Shown piece by piece: positions 1 through 10,990 of a stretch of 64,000 nt of DNA. Source of the stretch: Marchantia polymorpha subsp. ruderalis (lineage: Eukaryota; Streptophyta; Marchantiopsida; Marchantiales; Marchantiaceae); contig AP031359.1 in NCBI GenBank assembly GCA_037833965.1, positions 1,980,001 to 2,044,000 on the forward strand, in the 5' to 3' direction. The notes beneath the pieces are model-generated. The model had not been told where the DNA came from. It did not search any database and worked only from the letters and a program-made list of their open reading frames with translations. The position numbers and the translations under genes were made by a program. How positions within the stretch are numbered: the first letter of the stretch is position 1; each line of letters begins with the position of its first letter.

Positions 1-1196
1 AGAAGTGCCTTTCGACGAAGACGACCCTCTGAGGGTTGTTGGCTCGTCAGCCAAACTCCCTTCTGCTCCGGCCTGCTGTCCGGTTCAACGCGCCGCTCCG
101 TCGGCCTTCCTTCCGTTTGTCGACCTTCAGTCGCCCGACTCGTAGTCGGTCGATTGTCAGTCCGTCCATCTTCTTCCGAAGGCATTGGTGCCTTCTGCGC
201 AGAGGTATTTGCCGACCATCCCAGAATCTGCGCAATTATATCCTCCTGCGTGGGCAGGATACTCCGCCGGACCGGAGTACGCCCGGTCTCCTCAGTACTA
301 GTTGGCATTTTGCGTGCCCTCTGTTTCGGTCGGCTGTGAGGCTCGTTGGTTGGCCGACTACGAGTCGGCACAGCTGGCGCTTCCGGCTGCCTGTCCTCAG
401 GTCTCTCATCCCACTTCCGCTTTCGCGGAACGCGCTCACTTCGACGTTCTTCTGCTGCTCTTGCTAGGGGCGGAGCCGGAGGCGGACTGGTAGGTGCCTC
501 GTCCGGATCCGTGTCTACTTCGGCCTCCCTCGAGTATCTACCTGGATAGCTCCGGGTTAGCAGCGGAAACCGTGTCCGCTCTGAATTTGTCAAACATCCC
601 ATCGCCCGATAAAACACAATCAGGTAAGGCGAAAGATGATTGAGGGTTCCTCCTCTCTCTTCTTGCGCATGTTGGCGCGTCACCTTCCACTGGAGCCGTG
701 CCCAATGCACTGGAGCTCCTGACAACACTAGCTCCACAAATCCTACTTGCCAACCATGCATGTAAGCGGTCTTGGTCGGCTGCAATATCTGCAACAATGC
801 AGTCGCGACATTTCTCCGCAATCGATCTTTGTAATCCCGTGTCCGGAAACCGTTCTTGGGATGCCTGGCAACTTTGAAAAGCTCATTGTAGGAGATTTCT
901 TCCTCCTGGGACACCTTCACGCTATCGGCCTCGAAGAGGAGATACCCTTCCTCGCCGGCACACCTGCCCAACACCTGCGCCCAGTCACAAATGTCCCACC
1001 TTTCTGGATGTGGACGGAATCCGCGTGAGGGCTTGTGCCTCTCCTGCAGATACTCGCGCACCATCTCCGGACATGTCCAGTTCCATCCCCACAGGAGGAA
1101 ATCGAGCTTCAGCCCTATCAGCACATCTTGAAATGCGCGTAGACCGATCTGCGGCACCCTGAGTGGAGACACTCGCAGCTGGAGGACCTTCAACAT
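1..1196 (-). CDS. LTR-encoded ORF1, N-terminal part (partial)
   Basis: The ATG at 1196 matches the start used at 23,640 and opens the same protein: PQIGLRAFQDVL, then LLWGWNWTCPEMVREYLQ, then a hydrophobic NHLSPYLIVFYRAMGCLT segment near residue 200, followed by a basic, Pro/Ser/Thr-rich linker. I see no stop before the window edge, but compared with the copy at 23,640 a single base is missing near position 76, which shifts the frame. The linker holds repeated PTTSR and PTESR units written by CGACTCGTAGTCGG-type palindromes. The function is unknown. The fold is not one I can name with certainty; the nearest idea is the ORF1 found upstream of gag in some plant gypsy elements such as Ogre. Confidence 0.55.
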   Translation of the reverse strand, partial: MLKVLQLRVSPLRVPQIGLRAFQDVLIGLKLDFLLWGWNWTCPEMVREYLQERHKPSRGFRPHPERWDICDWAQVLGRCAGEEGYLLFEADSVKVSQEEEISYNELFKVARHPKNGFRTRDYKDRLRRNVATALLQILQPTKTAYMHGWQVGFVELVLSGAPVHWARLQWKVTRQHAQEERGGTLNHLSPYLIVFYRAMGCLTNSERTRFPLLTRSYPGRYSREAEVDTDPDEAPTSPPPAPPLARAAEERRSERVPRKRKWDERPEDRQPEAPAVPTRSRPTNEPHSRPKQRARKMPTSTEETGRTPVRRSILPTQEDIIAQILGWSANTSAQKAPMPSEEDGRTDNRPTTSRATEGRQTEGRPTERRVEPDSRPEQKGVWLTSQQPSEGRLRRKAL

Positions 1197-2559
1197 TGCG
1201 TTTCCTGCACACACAGACGTTCTCCCCTTCACTCGCTCTCTCACAATCGCCACTGCGCGTCGGCCGCTCAAGCACTGACTGCTGTCACTCTCTCTTCTCT
1301 CACGCTCAAGTTCGCTACTCGCAATTCTTTCCAAGGTCTGTCAAGATCCTTGCGCAACTCGCCTCCGCACTCTCTCCTCTCTCTGCAGGTCTCTCCGCCC
1401 TTGCGCGTAATCTTGGAAGCTGGGAATCGCAAAATCAAGAATGAGAGAATGAGACTGGAGGGCAGTCTTTTCTTCTCCGAATTCAAGATCGTCCAACGTT
1501 CTTACTGGTTACAATTTACGCAGCCGGCTATACGGCCTAACGGTTCGCCCTTGCATGCTCGAATTCACGTCTCCGCACTGCACGCATTCGCATGCGTGAA
1601 TGTCGAATTCTCCCGCCGCCACCGTCTTCCGGACTCGAGTTCGACGCAGTGTATACGTCGGCTATGTTGTCTTTTCCTAACCCGTCCATCATCGGAGGCG
1701 TGTCGCCGCTGGCGTGTTCTTCATCCGTCGGCGCCTTGCTGGAGGCGCACATCCAGTCGGCGCGAATTACGCCGGCGCGTATTCGTACCGCTTGTTTTGT
1801 CCGTTCTGCCTTGTCCATTGCTGACGGCGCATATCCCGCCGGCGCAAATCATGCCAGCGCATCCGCCTATCAGCGCCACGTCGGAGGCGTACGTCCGGCC
1901 GGCGCTTTTCTTCCGTTGCGCAGCCGCCAAAGGCGCTTCCGACTCTGAGTTGATTTCCTCCCATGAGCGCGTGATTCCGCCGAAGGCGCATCGCCGAAGG
2001 CGTACGGGAGTCCTTTCCGACTGTGAACCCTAGCGCGAACTGCGCATGTCCGGCTACGAGTTTTCCAATGCTCATAACTTCTTTGTCCCTGATCCATCTC
2101 CGACGCTCTTGGGCTCGTTAGAACGAGCGTCCCGAGCTCTTTCTAATGCAACTTCAACCAACTGGAACTACCGTGTATTCCGATCGTTATGAAGGTTTCC
2201 CTTTCCGCGCTAGCGGCGCATCGCCGAAGGCGCACTCATGGTCGGAAGCCTTCAGAGGTCCGTGCCGTTCTTCTGACGTCTTTAGCAAAATCTCCTCCGG
2301 ATGTGTCTGCGCCGGAAGCGTAGCTTCCTTAAACGATGGGAGCGCGTGAGTAGAGACACCTCAGAAAAGGAGCTTTTGCCGAAGGCGCCGAAGACATTTG
2401 GCGCTGGTACATCCGACTTCGCGATTCTTCGTGACCTCGTGACGATCTCCTCAATCCACTCTGTTTAACGTACCCTTTTCTAACTACAGACACTGCTTCG
2501 ATACTTGTTTTCTAAAATTGTTTAAATTCTGCAAAAAAAACAAAAAGTGTGTTACCACA
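1..2559 (-). mobile_element. Giant LTR (U3 part), nested in another LTR, runs off the window
   Basis: Read on the minus strand this begins TGTGGTAACACAC at 2559 and is closely similar base by base to the start of the complete LTR at 22,296. It holds the U3 leader and the first part of ORF1 and leaves the window at position 1. It sits inside ORF1 of another LTR of the same family (2560-4312), so it is a younger insertion. It belongs to the subfamily rich in GCCGGCG motifs (around 1700-1930) and shares that trait with the copy at 22,296. The true end and any target duplication lie outside the window. Confidence 0.75.
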
Positions 2560-4312
2560 GGCTGCAAGAGTTGGAGAAGTGCTACCGCGACATTTCTGCG
2601 GTAGCGATCCTTGTAGTCCCGGGTCCTGTACCTGTTCTTGCTGGACTTTTAACTCTTGAACAAGGTCGCGAAGGAAATCTCTTCCTCCTTCGTCACCTTG
2701 ATGCTCTCACTATCAAATATGTGGTACCCGTCCTCGCCTGCACATCTTCCCAGTACTTGTCCCCAATCTTCGACGGTCCAACGCTCTACGTACGGTCGAA
2801 ACCCGCGCGTAGGTTGATGTCTCTCCCTTTGCCATTCGCGCACCATGTCCTGGCACACGTAATTCCATCCCCACAGGAGGAAATTGAGCTTCACCGCAAA
2901 TAGCCGGTCATGGAAAGCGCGCAACCCAATCTGCGAGATCTTCAGCGGAATCATCCGCAGTTGAGTGGGCTTCGACATTGCGTTCTTGAGATTGGATTTC
3001 GTAAACTCCCCTTCGCTATGCCCAAGCTTCTTGCCCGCGGCTGCAATTCCTCTGCAAACGCTAATCTCCCTCATTGCCGACGGTCGCACACTCAATTCTC
3101 TCTCTGTCAACTTGCGAGTTTCTGTGCGTCGCCTTCTTGAATTTCGCTCTGCCAGAATGTGTGCGCGCGCAGCTCTCACAAGAAATTGAAATCGCAGATT
3201 CAAGAATGAGTGATCCGCCCTTGTCTCACAGGATGTCATTGTCGACACTTGGTTCTGAGTGTCGACTCACTTGATGGCTATGCCGGCTTGGAGGCGTAAC
3301 GACCCTCCTCTCGCACGCACGGCTTCACGCTCCGCCGTGGCGCGGACTCACATGCTCAAAAATTCAATTTGATTTCCGCCATTGTACTTCGCCGCGGCCA
3401 TGTTCGCGCAGCGCCGAAGGCGTATCGCCGAAGGCGCGGCGGCGAAGGCTTTTGCCTCTAGCGGACTCGCAACTTGTATCCATCCCGCACCGCCGAAAGC
3501 GAACTCCTTCCGCCGAAGGCGTTGACCCGCAGCGCCGAAGGCGTCTCTACCGCCGAAGGCGTTGACTCCCGAAGGCGGCTGTGCCGAAGGCGTTGACCGT
3601 GGTCAACGGATTTTATCTTCTCTGTTGATCCCTCTTGTTCCTCCGAAGGCGATCTTGCTGCCGGAGCTCTATCCCGCCGAAGGCGCACATGTCTCGCCGA
3701 AGGCGTTGAGCCGAAGGCGGACCGTACGGAGTTGCTACCTCCGAAGGCACTTACCTAATCTTAATGCGCTGGCGCCAAAGGCGCCGTACGAAGACATTCA
3801 CCTCCGAAGGCGAACATCTAGGGCCGAAGGCGGATTTCCCGCCAAAGGCGAATTTTCCGGCGGACTTACCGCCGAAGGCGAACTTCTTCCGCCGAAGGCG
3901 TCCGTCTACGTATCTTCCAATGATCATAACTCCTTAAGTCTTTATCCATTCCAAGCGTTCTTGGGCTTGTTAGAACGAGCGTGTTGAGCCCTTTTCAACG
4001 AGACCCTAATCAAGTCAAGGCGTTGTGAATTGAATAAGCTATGAGGGATTTCCCTAGCGCCAAAGGCGTATCGCCGAAGGCGGATTATGCGCCTTGTGCC
4101 GAAGGGGATCTCCTTCAGAATTGATCGTTTAGGTCGGGGCGCCTGCTCCGGACATTGCGCTCAACTCTTGGATACTACGAGATCATACAAGACCCGCGAT
4201 TATCCATCTTCACTCTATTTAAATGTACCGATTACCATTTACACGGCTGCTGCGTTACTGTTTTCCAAAAATGTTTTAAATTCCGCACAATAACAAAAAT
4301 TGGGTTACCACA
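2560..4312 (-). mobile_element. 3' LTR (U3 part) of a minus-strand gypsy element, interrupted
   Basis: On the minus strand the LTR starts TGTGGTAACCCA at 4312, immediately after a polypurine tract and integrase, so it is the 3' LTR of that element. The first kilobase (4312-3272) is U3 packed with CGCCGAAGGCG hairpins and includes the direct repeat unit with TCGTTCTAACAAGCCCAAG. A leader follows, then the start of ORF1 (2978). The LTR is cut at 2560 by insertion of the LTR that begins at 2559; the rest of it lies outside the window. Confidence 0.75.
2649..2978 (-). pseudogene. LTR-encoded ORF1, N-terminal fragment
   Basis: The ATG at 2978 opens MSKPTQLRMIPLKISQIGLR and continues with a LLWGWNYVCQDMVREWQRE block aligned to residues about 32-50 of the copy at 23,640. 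The frame closes at 2649 after SFATLFKS. Recognisable ORF1 sequence goes on in other frames to 2560, where another LTR is inserted. An upstream in-frame extension to 3248 is present but reads through leader sequence, so I prefer 2978. This copy is more diverged from the 23,640 copy than the one at 1-1196 and forms a second sequence subtype with the copy at 61,595. Confidence 0.6.
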
Positions 4313-4332
4313 TGCTCCCCCCCTCAATTGTG
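4313..4332 (-). other. Polypurine tract before 3' LTR
   Basis: On the minus strand CACAATTGAGGGGGGGAGCA runs straight into the LTR start TGTGG. This is the classic plus-strand priming site of LTR retrotransposons. The same arrangement recurs at 60,773-60,795, which fixes TGTGG as the LTR 5' end. Confidence 0.8.
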
Positions 4333-4403
4333 AGCGCTCACGCAAACACTCATACGTGGTATTTCTTCAGACGCCACCCATTCACTCGGGTGCGTAGTAA
4401 CTC

Positions 4404-5196
4404 TCATGTCAAGTCTGCGAGTTGGATTGATCCATTCGGGAAGACCTCTATCACCCTATAGGGTCCCATCCATCTCAGATGCAGCTTGCCCGGAAATCGA
4501 GCATGTCTATTGTCATAGAGCAAGGCCAAATCGCCCTTTTGGAGTAACACCGGTTTGATCTTCCTATCATATCTCTCCTTCCGGCAAAGTTGGATTTGGC
4601 TGGTGCGTTCTTCTACTTCTCGTCGTCTCTCCTCCAGTACCATGACTTCCTGCAACCTATAGAGCTGACTCTCTTCAGCACCTATCCGTCTTAGATCCAA
4701 GGTTTGTTGGGTGGGTACTTCGAATTCGATGGGTAGGATTGGGTGTTGTCCATACACCAGAAAATATGATGTCTGCCGGGTGGTGATCTTTTCTGCTGTC
4801 TGGTATGCCCACAATGCGGCTACCAACTTCGTGTCCCAGTCGTGCGCGTGATTCACCGTCACTTTGAGTAGGATTTTGCACAACAATCCATTGGACTTCT
4901 TAGTCAACCCATTCGCCTTGGGGTTGTATGGTGTAGTCTTCCGATGCTTAATGTGAAAATGCTACGTTAGATCTTCAATCACCTGGTTCAGAAAGAGGGT
5001 GCCCCTATCACTAACTAGCTCTAACGGACATCCGTAACGCGTGATGATAGATTCGAACAGAAAGGTCGCTACTGTTGCTGCATCATCTCTTTGAGTAGCT
5101 TTGGCCTCCACCATCTTAGTTGCATAGTCCGTTGCTACTAGGATGTAGCGTCTTCGTGTGTTTCTAGTGACTGGCTGTATTGGTCCTACGAAGTCG
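4404..5196 (-). pseudogene. Ty3/gypsy integrase, central and C-terminal part, broken
   Basis: Two pieces in the same order as in an integrase. From 5196 the core reads DFVGPIQPVTRNTRR, then ILVATDYATK (first catalytic Asp) and LVSDRGTLFLNQVI (second Asp), ending at a stop at 4962. After it come PYNPKANGLTKKSNG, then a spacer, then LRWMGPYRVIEVFPNGSIQL, the GPY/F motif of gypsy integrases. The third catalytic residue is normally Glu in a QVE/QAE context; here the position reads TKK, so it appears lost. The 5' end at 5196 is where an LTR of the same family is inserted. The protein would insert cDNA into nuclear chromatin; this copy cannot. Confidence 0.85.
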
Positions 5197-6180
5197 TGTA
5201 ATAACCCACTAAAGGCTAAAACTACAATATAGTGGTAGAAAGGTCGAACCCACAAGGACAGAGGAACACACAGGGTACAAAGTGTCACATTTAACAAACT
5301 ATTGAGGAGTTTGAATTCTCAGGCGACTGTCACTCCCAGAAATACTGCAAGTGTTCACTCGGAGCTCACTCGAAGGTCGCAAAGTGCAGCGTAGTTCACT
5401 CAACACACACACACACACACACACACCTGAAACTACAGAAACACAACCCAGAGATCGGTTAGGACCTTTACTTAAGATTTCAGATGGGAAAGTCTCTCGC
5501 GAGTACACTCAGCGAAGCTACGGGTAGTAGTGACTCCCAACTCCAACTTTTACAACCCTCCCACTAGCTTTTTGCTAGCGTAGGGAACCCGGGTTGGACT
5601 TCCTACTTCGGATCGAAGTCACTCACACGCGGTGAACAACACTCTAAACTCACAAAACGCGCAGAGAACACAGGTCCGCACGGAGGGACTCACTGAGAAA
5701 CGTTCCAGTTCACACCATAACAGTCTATTGAAGAGTTTGAATTCTTAGGCACTTGTCATTCCCAGAAATACTACAAGGGTTACCCTGAAGGCACCTGCTG
5801 CAGCGTAACCTGAATTTACAACCAAGGCTTACACGAAGTAGCAAAACTTCACTTTGGCATTTAGGGGAAAAATCCTGAAGGAGTACAATCAGAAACAATC
5901 ATCCGAAGGTGTAAGGGGGAAACTGTTCAAGTATCTAACTCGTCACTGGCTCTGAGCATCAGCAATCACCTGCAGGTGTAGATCATAACTACTCAAGTCT
6001 CTAACCAATGTACTAGCTCTGAACATTCGGCCGAAGGCCTTCAGCTACACAATGCGGATCGCCAAGGTGTAGCTCCTCTTGCGTGGTGACAGAACTAAGG
6101 ACACAAACACGCAGAGAAAATGAGTTCTTGATCTGCACTTCCGAAACTGGGAAAATCCCAAGGCAAGACGCCTTGAACTA

Positions 6181-6187
6181 CTTTATA
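6181..6187 (-). promoter_or_regulatory. LTR TATA box
   Basis: TATAAAG on the minus strand, followed by TAGTTCAAGGCGTCTTGCC. The same motif and downstream sequence occur in every R-U5 copy in the window. It lies just 3' of ORF1, as expected of a U3/R boundary. Confidence 0.6.
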
Positions 6188-6289
6188 CCTTCTAAGTCCT
6201 AACTAACACTACACTGCACTACACTACGCGCCTGCACGGAACCACGCTACACTACACTCCGCAAAACCTGTGCTTTGCCTCCTGCGCAA

Positions 6290-8524
6290 CGGACTGCCGC
6301 GCACTAACTCCCTACCCTGCCAATCCTCAGCTCAACTGCGCAGTCCCAACCGCCGCAACACTGCGGAAACCTCCGTCTCAAGGGTGGTCATGGTGTCCCG
6401 TGATCTCGACAGAAAAGAGTCTAGCTTCTTCGCCACTCGCCGCCGACTCCGACTGTCACCTGTCAACAACCCGGTTGCACGTAGCTCTAACTCGCGCAGT
6501 GTGAGTTCTCCTGCGCCGCCACTTCCCAGTGGGCGTAGCCCTTGAGACAGTGGGTGACTCGCCTCGCCATCTCTTCCTTCGTGTGATCTGCCGCCCGCCG
6601 GCGATCGTCTTCAACTACAACCAACTGCAATTCGGCCTCCGCACGCTGTGCTCTCAATTCCCCGCACTCAGATTGCAGTCTGCGGATTAATTCCTCATCC
6701 GCCTGTCGTGCGAGCTGACACTGCTCTAACAACCGTGTCTGCCGCACGAGCTCCTCTGACAAAATTCGATTCTCAGCCTGCTTAGAATCCAGCGCCTCTG
6801 TGAGCTTCGCCTTCTCCTTGGCAAACTCTTCCAGCTTCTCGTCCTTTGTCTTGTCAAAGTGTTTGTACAACTTCCTATTGAGGTTGTACTGACCCCACAG
6901 GCACTCATGCTTTTCCCGCAGATCCTGGTCCACACGGGCCAGCAACTTGCTGGTGTGGACTTTAGTGCGAGTTCGCCTACGCACTAACTCGAGGTAGGAC
7001 CAAGGCTGGCGAGGGTCCGCGTACTTCTCCATCTTGCGGTCCAGGTACCTCAGCAGAGGTACTACCTGCTCACAGAGCGCCGCCGTCGGCGCACCTACCA
7101 TTTCCTCCTCCTCCTCCTCGGTGGATCCCGATCCCAACACTGATTCCGTGGATCCTCCTTCCTCGTCATCTTCCGAATTGAGGATTTTGGTCGCCATTGA
7201 ATGCGTCGGCGACTGGCCTGTGCGGGGCTGCAAGATGTCTGCGTGCTCTGCCGCCGCTGACGCTCCTGCACCCTCGCTGCTCCCTGCTAAAATGTCCAAG
7301 GCGGTGGGTGAATGCGGCCGTGCCAAATTCGCATCGTCCGCCTGTCCCTGTCCCGCCGCGACTGTAACCTCTTCGCCGCCGGCGTCTACCGCCGAAGGCG
7401 ATCGTGCGGAATGTATATGCGCGGGGTGTAATTGTGCATCGCGCGCACGAATTTCAACCTGCGGACAATCAATCCGCTCCACCGATCGGTCCTGCTCCAC
7501 CCTTAGGTCGTGCGCCTGGGATGCGTCCGGCCTACGCGTAGGCGCAATTCCCGGCGCTTCTTCCGCCGAGGGCGCAGCGCCGAAGGCGTCTACCGCCAAA
7601 GGCGGTTGAGCCGAAGGCGGCCCGCCCGATGTCCCTTGGCCTGAAGGCCCTTCCGCCAAAGGCGCGGCTCACGTCGGCTCTCTGTTTGTAACTCGGTGGC
7701 CTGAAGGCCCTGGCGCCGAAGGCGCATATCCCAGCAATCTCGCCGCCGGAGGGCCTTGCCCCGAAGGCCCTTGAACCGAAGGCGTATCTTCCGCCGGCTC
7801 CTTCCCCTTCCTGCGTTGCACCGGGGGTGAGTCCTGCCTATGCGTAGGCAAACTTTCTCTGCCTATGCGTAGGCACTAGTCTACGTCCGCAAGGGGTCGT
7901 CTATCCACAGGGAGTCGCCTATGCGTAGGCAGCACACTCATCCGTGCCGCACGTTGTAGCTCTTGACCCGAAGGTCGTCTCTCCTCCGCCGAAGGCATAG
8001 GGTGGTCTACTAACGCCTCGGCCCGTCCGCGTAGTCCCATCCTTCTCCGGGGATGGACATCCCTTCTCTGTGGCGATCGTTGCCGTTTCCGCGCTGCTGG
8101 CCGGTAACAAAAGCCTACGGGCCTTCTGCTTCGGCCGGCTGCAGATCTCGTGCAGTGGCCGCTTCCGGGTGAGAGCAGCTGATTCTTGATGTTGCTCTTT
8201 CTCTGGTTCCTCTCTCCATCTCCGCTTCCGCGGCACTCGCGCTGCGGATGTGTCTCTCCCCGCATCTTGTTGACCCAGTGAAGTGGAAGTCGGTGAGTCC
8301 TCCGCGTCGGTGTCTACTTCATTATCCCGCACATACCTCCCGGGATGGTCGACTGACAATGGCGGAAATCGAGCACGCTCGGCCGCAGTTAAACAATTCA
8401 TCGACCGATAAAAGTTTATCAAGAAGGGGGAGAGGTGATTGAGTGTTCCTCTCCGCTCCTCAAACGCAAGCTGTCGCATCACCCTATGCAGGATACGCGA
8501 CCAGTGAACTAGAGCTCCAGCCAA
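6290..8524 (-). pseudogene. LTR-encoded ORF1, fragment with two long open pieces
   Basis: The pieces 8524-7919 (VHWSRILHRVMRQ, then NHLSPFLINFYRSMNCLTAAE and a basic RKRRWREEPEKE stretch) and 7659-6487 (390 codons) are parts of one ORF1 split by frameshifts. The second piece has a Pro/Ser/Gly linker made of PSGQ and PSAQ units, an acidic patch (EDDEEGGSTE...TEEEEEE), the conserved LCEQVVPLLRYLDRK block, and a long coiled coil from EKLEEFAKEKAKLTEAL to AEAELQLVVVEDDRRR. The tail (LRELELRAAG..., RRRSTGS) continues in another frame to about 6290. It is non-functional as read, and ORF1's role is unknown. Confidence 0.65.
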
Positions 8525-8684
8525 TGTGCGCAGGACCTGGGACTACAAGGATCGCTACCGCAGAAATGTAGCGGTGGCACTTCTGCAACTCTTGCAGCCG
8601 CACCGAACAACATTCACCACTTCTTGGCAAGTGTCTTTTGTGGAGCTGGCGTTGGCCGGAGCTCCGATTCACTGATCGCGTATC

Positions 8685-10900
8685 TTGCATAAGAGAACGC
8701 GGCAGCATGCATTTGAGGAGAAGGGGGGATTGATCAATCATCTCTCCCCCTTCTTGATCAACTTTTTTCTTTCGATGGGTTGTTTAACCGCGACCGAACG
8801 TGTTCAGTATCCGCTGCTGTCACTCAGCAATCCCGGGAGGTATGTGAGGGATGTCGAGGTCAACACCGACGCGGAAGAAACTCCGGTCTCCACGCCACCT
8901 GCCCAACAAGGTGCTGGGAGGGAAACATTCGCAGCACGAGTGCCGCGGAAGCGGAGATGGAAGAAAGAATCAGAGAAGGGTCCACATTGAGACTCGATGG
9001 CTCTCAAACGGAAGCGGCCACTAGAGGAAATTTGCAGAAGCAGAAAGCACGCAGGCTCGTATTGCCTACAAGTAGCGCGGAGATAGCGCGTGCCGCCGGA
9101 GAGAAGGAGACGCCATCCTCGGAGGAGGATGGGAACGCGCGGACGGCAGAGGGGTCAACAAACCTCCCTACGCCGAAGGCACGGATGCCTTCGGCGGAAG
9201 CAAGACGACCTTCGGGTCAAGAGAGACAACACGCGGCACAGATGAGTGTGCCGCCTACAGATAAGAGAGCTGCTCGGGTACCGTACGCGGACTCGCCTTC
9301 GGGGATGGGGCCTTTGGCACGTGCGCCTTCGGCGCAGTCGCCTCCGGTGCAGCAAAGGGAGGGAAAGGAGTCGGCAGAAGATCCGCCTTCGGCTCAAGGG
9401 CCTTCGGGGCAAGGTCCTTCGGCGGTGAGACCGCCGGAAAGTGCGCCTTTGGCGCAAGGACCTTCGGGCCGAGGAGTTGCAAGTAGGGAGCCGGCGGGGA
9501 AGGCGCCCTCGGCGAGAAGTCCGCCGGAAAGTGCGCCTTCGGAGGAAGGGCCTTCGGGCCAAAAGATATCAGGCGAGCCGCCTTCGGCGGAAGCGCCGCC
9601 AACAAATGTGCTTTCGGCGGCGGCGTCGGCACCTCCAACGTAGGACCTATCAAAGGAGTAGGACCTAACGGAGGAGCGAAATGACAGTCGGAAGGAGGAA
9701 ACACGTGTGCGCAATGCACAATTGCAATCCGCGCAGACACCTTCCGCACGAACGCCTTCGGCGGTGGACGCCTTCAGCGATGCGGAGTTAGCAGAAGCCG
9801 GACGGGCGGGCGATACGAATTTGACACAACCCAACTCTCCCACCGCCTTAGACATTCTGGCCGGAAGCAGCGAGGCTGCAGCGACGACAGTGGTGGCAGA
9901 CGACGCAGACGCTACGAAGCCACACTCACGACAGTCGCCGGAGAATTCAGTGCCGACCGAAATCCTCAGTTCGGAGGATGACGAAGGAGGATTCACGGAA
10001 TCGGCATCGGGATCGAGATCAAGTGAGGAGGAGAAACAATCAGTGGCAGGCACGCCGACGACGGCACTCTGCGAGCAGGTGGTACCTCTGTTGAGGTTCC
10101 TAGATCGCAAAGTAGAGAAGTATGCAGACCCCCGCCAGCCTGGGTCCTATGTCGAATTAGTGCGTAGGCAGACTCGGACTAAAGTCCACACCAACAAGTT
10201 AATGGCCCGTGTGGATGGGGATCTTAAAGATCTGCGGGAGAAGTATGAGTGTCTGTGGGGCCACCTTAATCTCACTCGGAAGATGCACAAGGCCATCGAC
10301 AAGTTGAAGGACGAGAAGCTTGAAGAGGCGGCAAAGGAGTTCGCCAAGGAGAAGGCGAAGCTCGTAGATGAGATGAATTCTGAGCAGGCTCAGAATTGAA
10401 TTGAGTCAGAAGAGCTCGTGCGACAGACACGGTTGTTGGAGCAGTGTCAGCTCGCACGTCAGGCGGATGAAGAATTAATCCGCAAACTGCAATCCGAGTG
10501 CGGGGAATTGAGAGCGCAGCGTGCGAAGGCCGAATTGCATTTGGCTGTAGTTGAAGACGATTGCCGGCAAGAGGCCGATCGCACGAAGGAAGAGTTGGCG
10601 AGGCGAGTCAGCCACTATCTCAGAGGTTACACCCACAGGGAAGTGGCGGCGTAGGAGAAACTCACACTGCGCGAGTTAGAGCTTCGTGCGGCGGCTTTGG
10701 TGTCAGGTGATAGTCGTAGCCAACGGCGAGTGGCAAAGAAGTTAGATTCGTTTCTGTCGAAGTCGCGGGACGCCATGGCCACCCTCGAGACAGAGGTTAC
10801 CGCGGTGTTGCGGCGGCTAGGACTGCGCAGTCAAGCTGAAGACTAGCAGGGTAGGGAGTTAGTGCGCGGCAGTCCGTCGCGCAGGAGGCGAAGCACGGGA
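8685..10900 (+). pseudogene. LTR-encoded ORF1, near-complete C-terminal two thirds, broken
   Basis: The pieces are 8685-8990 (EKGGLINHLSPFLINFFLSM), then about 9000-9643 in a shifted frame (linker made of PSAQ, PSGQ and PPESAPS units encoded by CCTTCGGCG/CCTTCGGGC hairpins), 9707-10,399 (acidic patch, LCEQVVPLLRFLDRKVEKY, start of the coiled coil) and 10,418-10,654 (EELIRKLQSECGELRAQRAK). The last three share one frame and are separated only by stops at 9641 and 10,397. A further frame-matched tail runs to about 10,900. It is clearly one decayed gene. The linker shows how the short palindromes are translated as PSA/PSG repeats. Confidence 0.65.
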
Positions 10901-10983
10901 TCTACAGAGTGTAGCGTAGCGTGGTTCCGTGCAGGCACATAGTACATGGCATTGTAGTGTAGTGTTAGTTAGGACTTAGAAGG

Positions 10984-10990
10984 TATAAAG
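10984..10990 (+). promoter_or_regulatory. LTR TATA box
   Basis: TATAAAG followed by TAGTTCAAGGCGTCTTGCC, in the same place relative to ORF1 as in all other copies. It is the likely promoter for the gag-pol transcript of this element. Confidence 0.6.

Larger units (their letters stand above)
5197..8524 (-). mobile_element. Giant LTR inserted in integrase, 5' end lost
   Basis: On the minus strand this runs from ORF1 (8524) through a TATA box (6187-6181) and R-U5 to the terminus GTGGGTTATTACA at 5197. Beyond it the integrase sequence resumes without a gap at CGACTTCG, so the LTR end is a clean insertion edge. The U5 holds a (CA)n/(TG)n tract near 5402-5427. The LTR 5' half is missing because an inverted junction at 8524/8525 fuses it to another LTR on the plus strand. 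If this is a simple insertion, CGACT should be its 5-bp target duplication, but the partner side is gone. Confidence 0.75.

Noticed and set aside
747-1028. Plus-strand ORF 747-1028 and its counterpart 23,808-24,080 (minus)
   Set aside because: Antisense shadows of the conserved ORF1 N-terminal domain.
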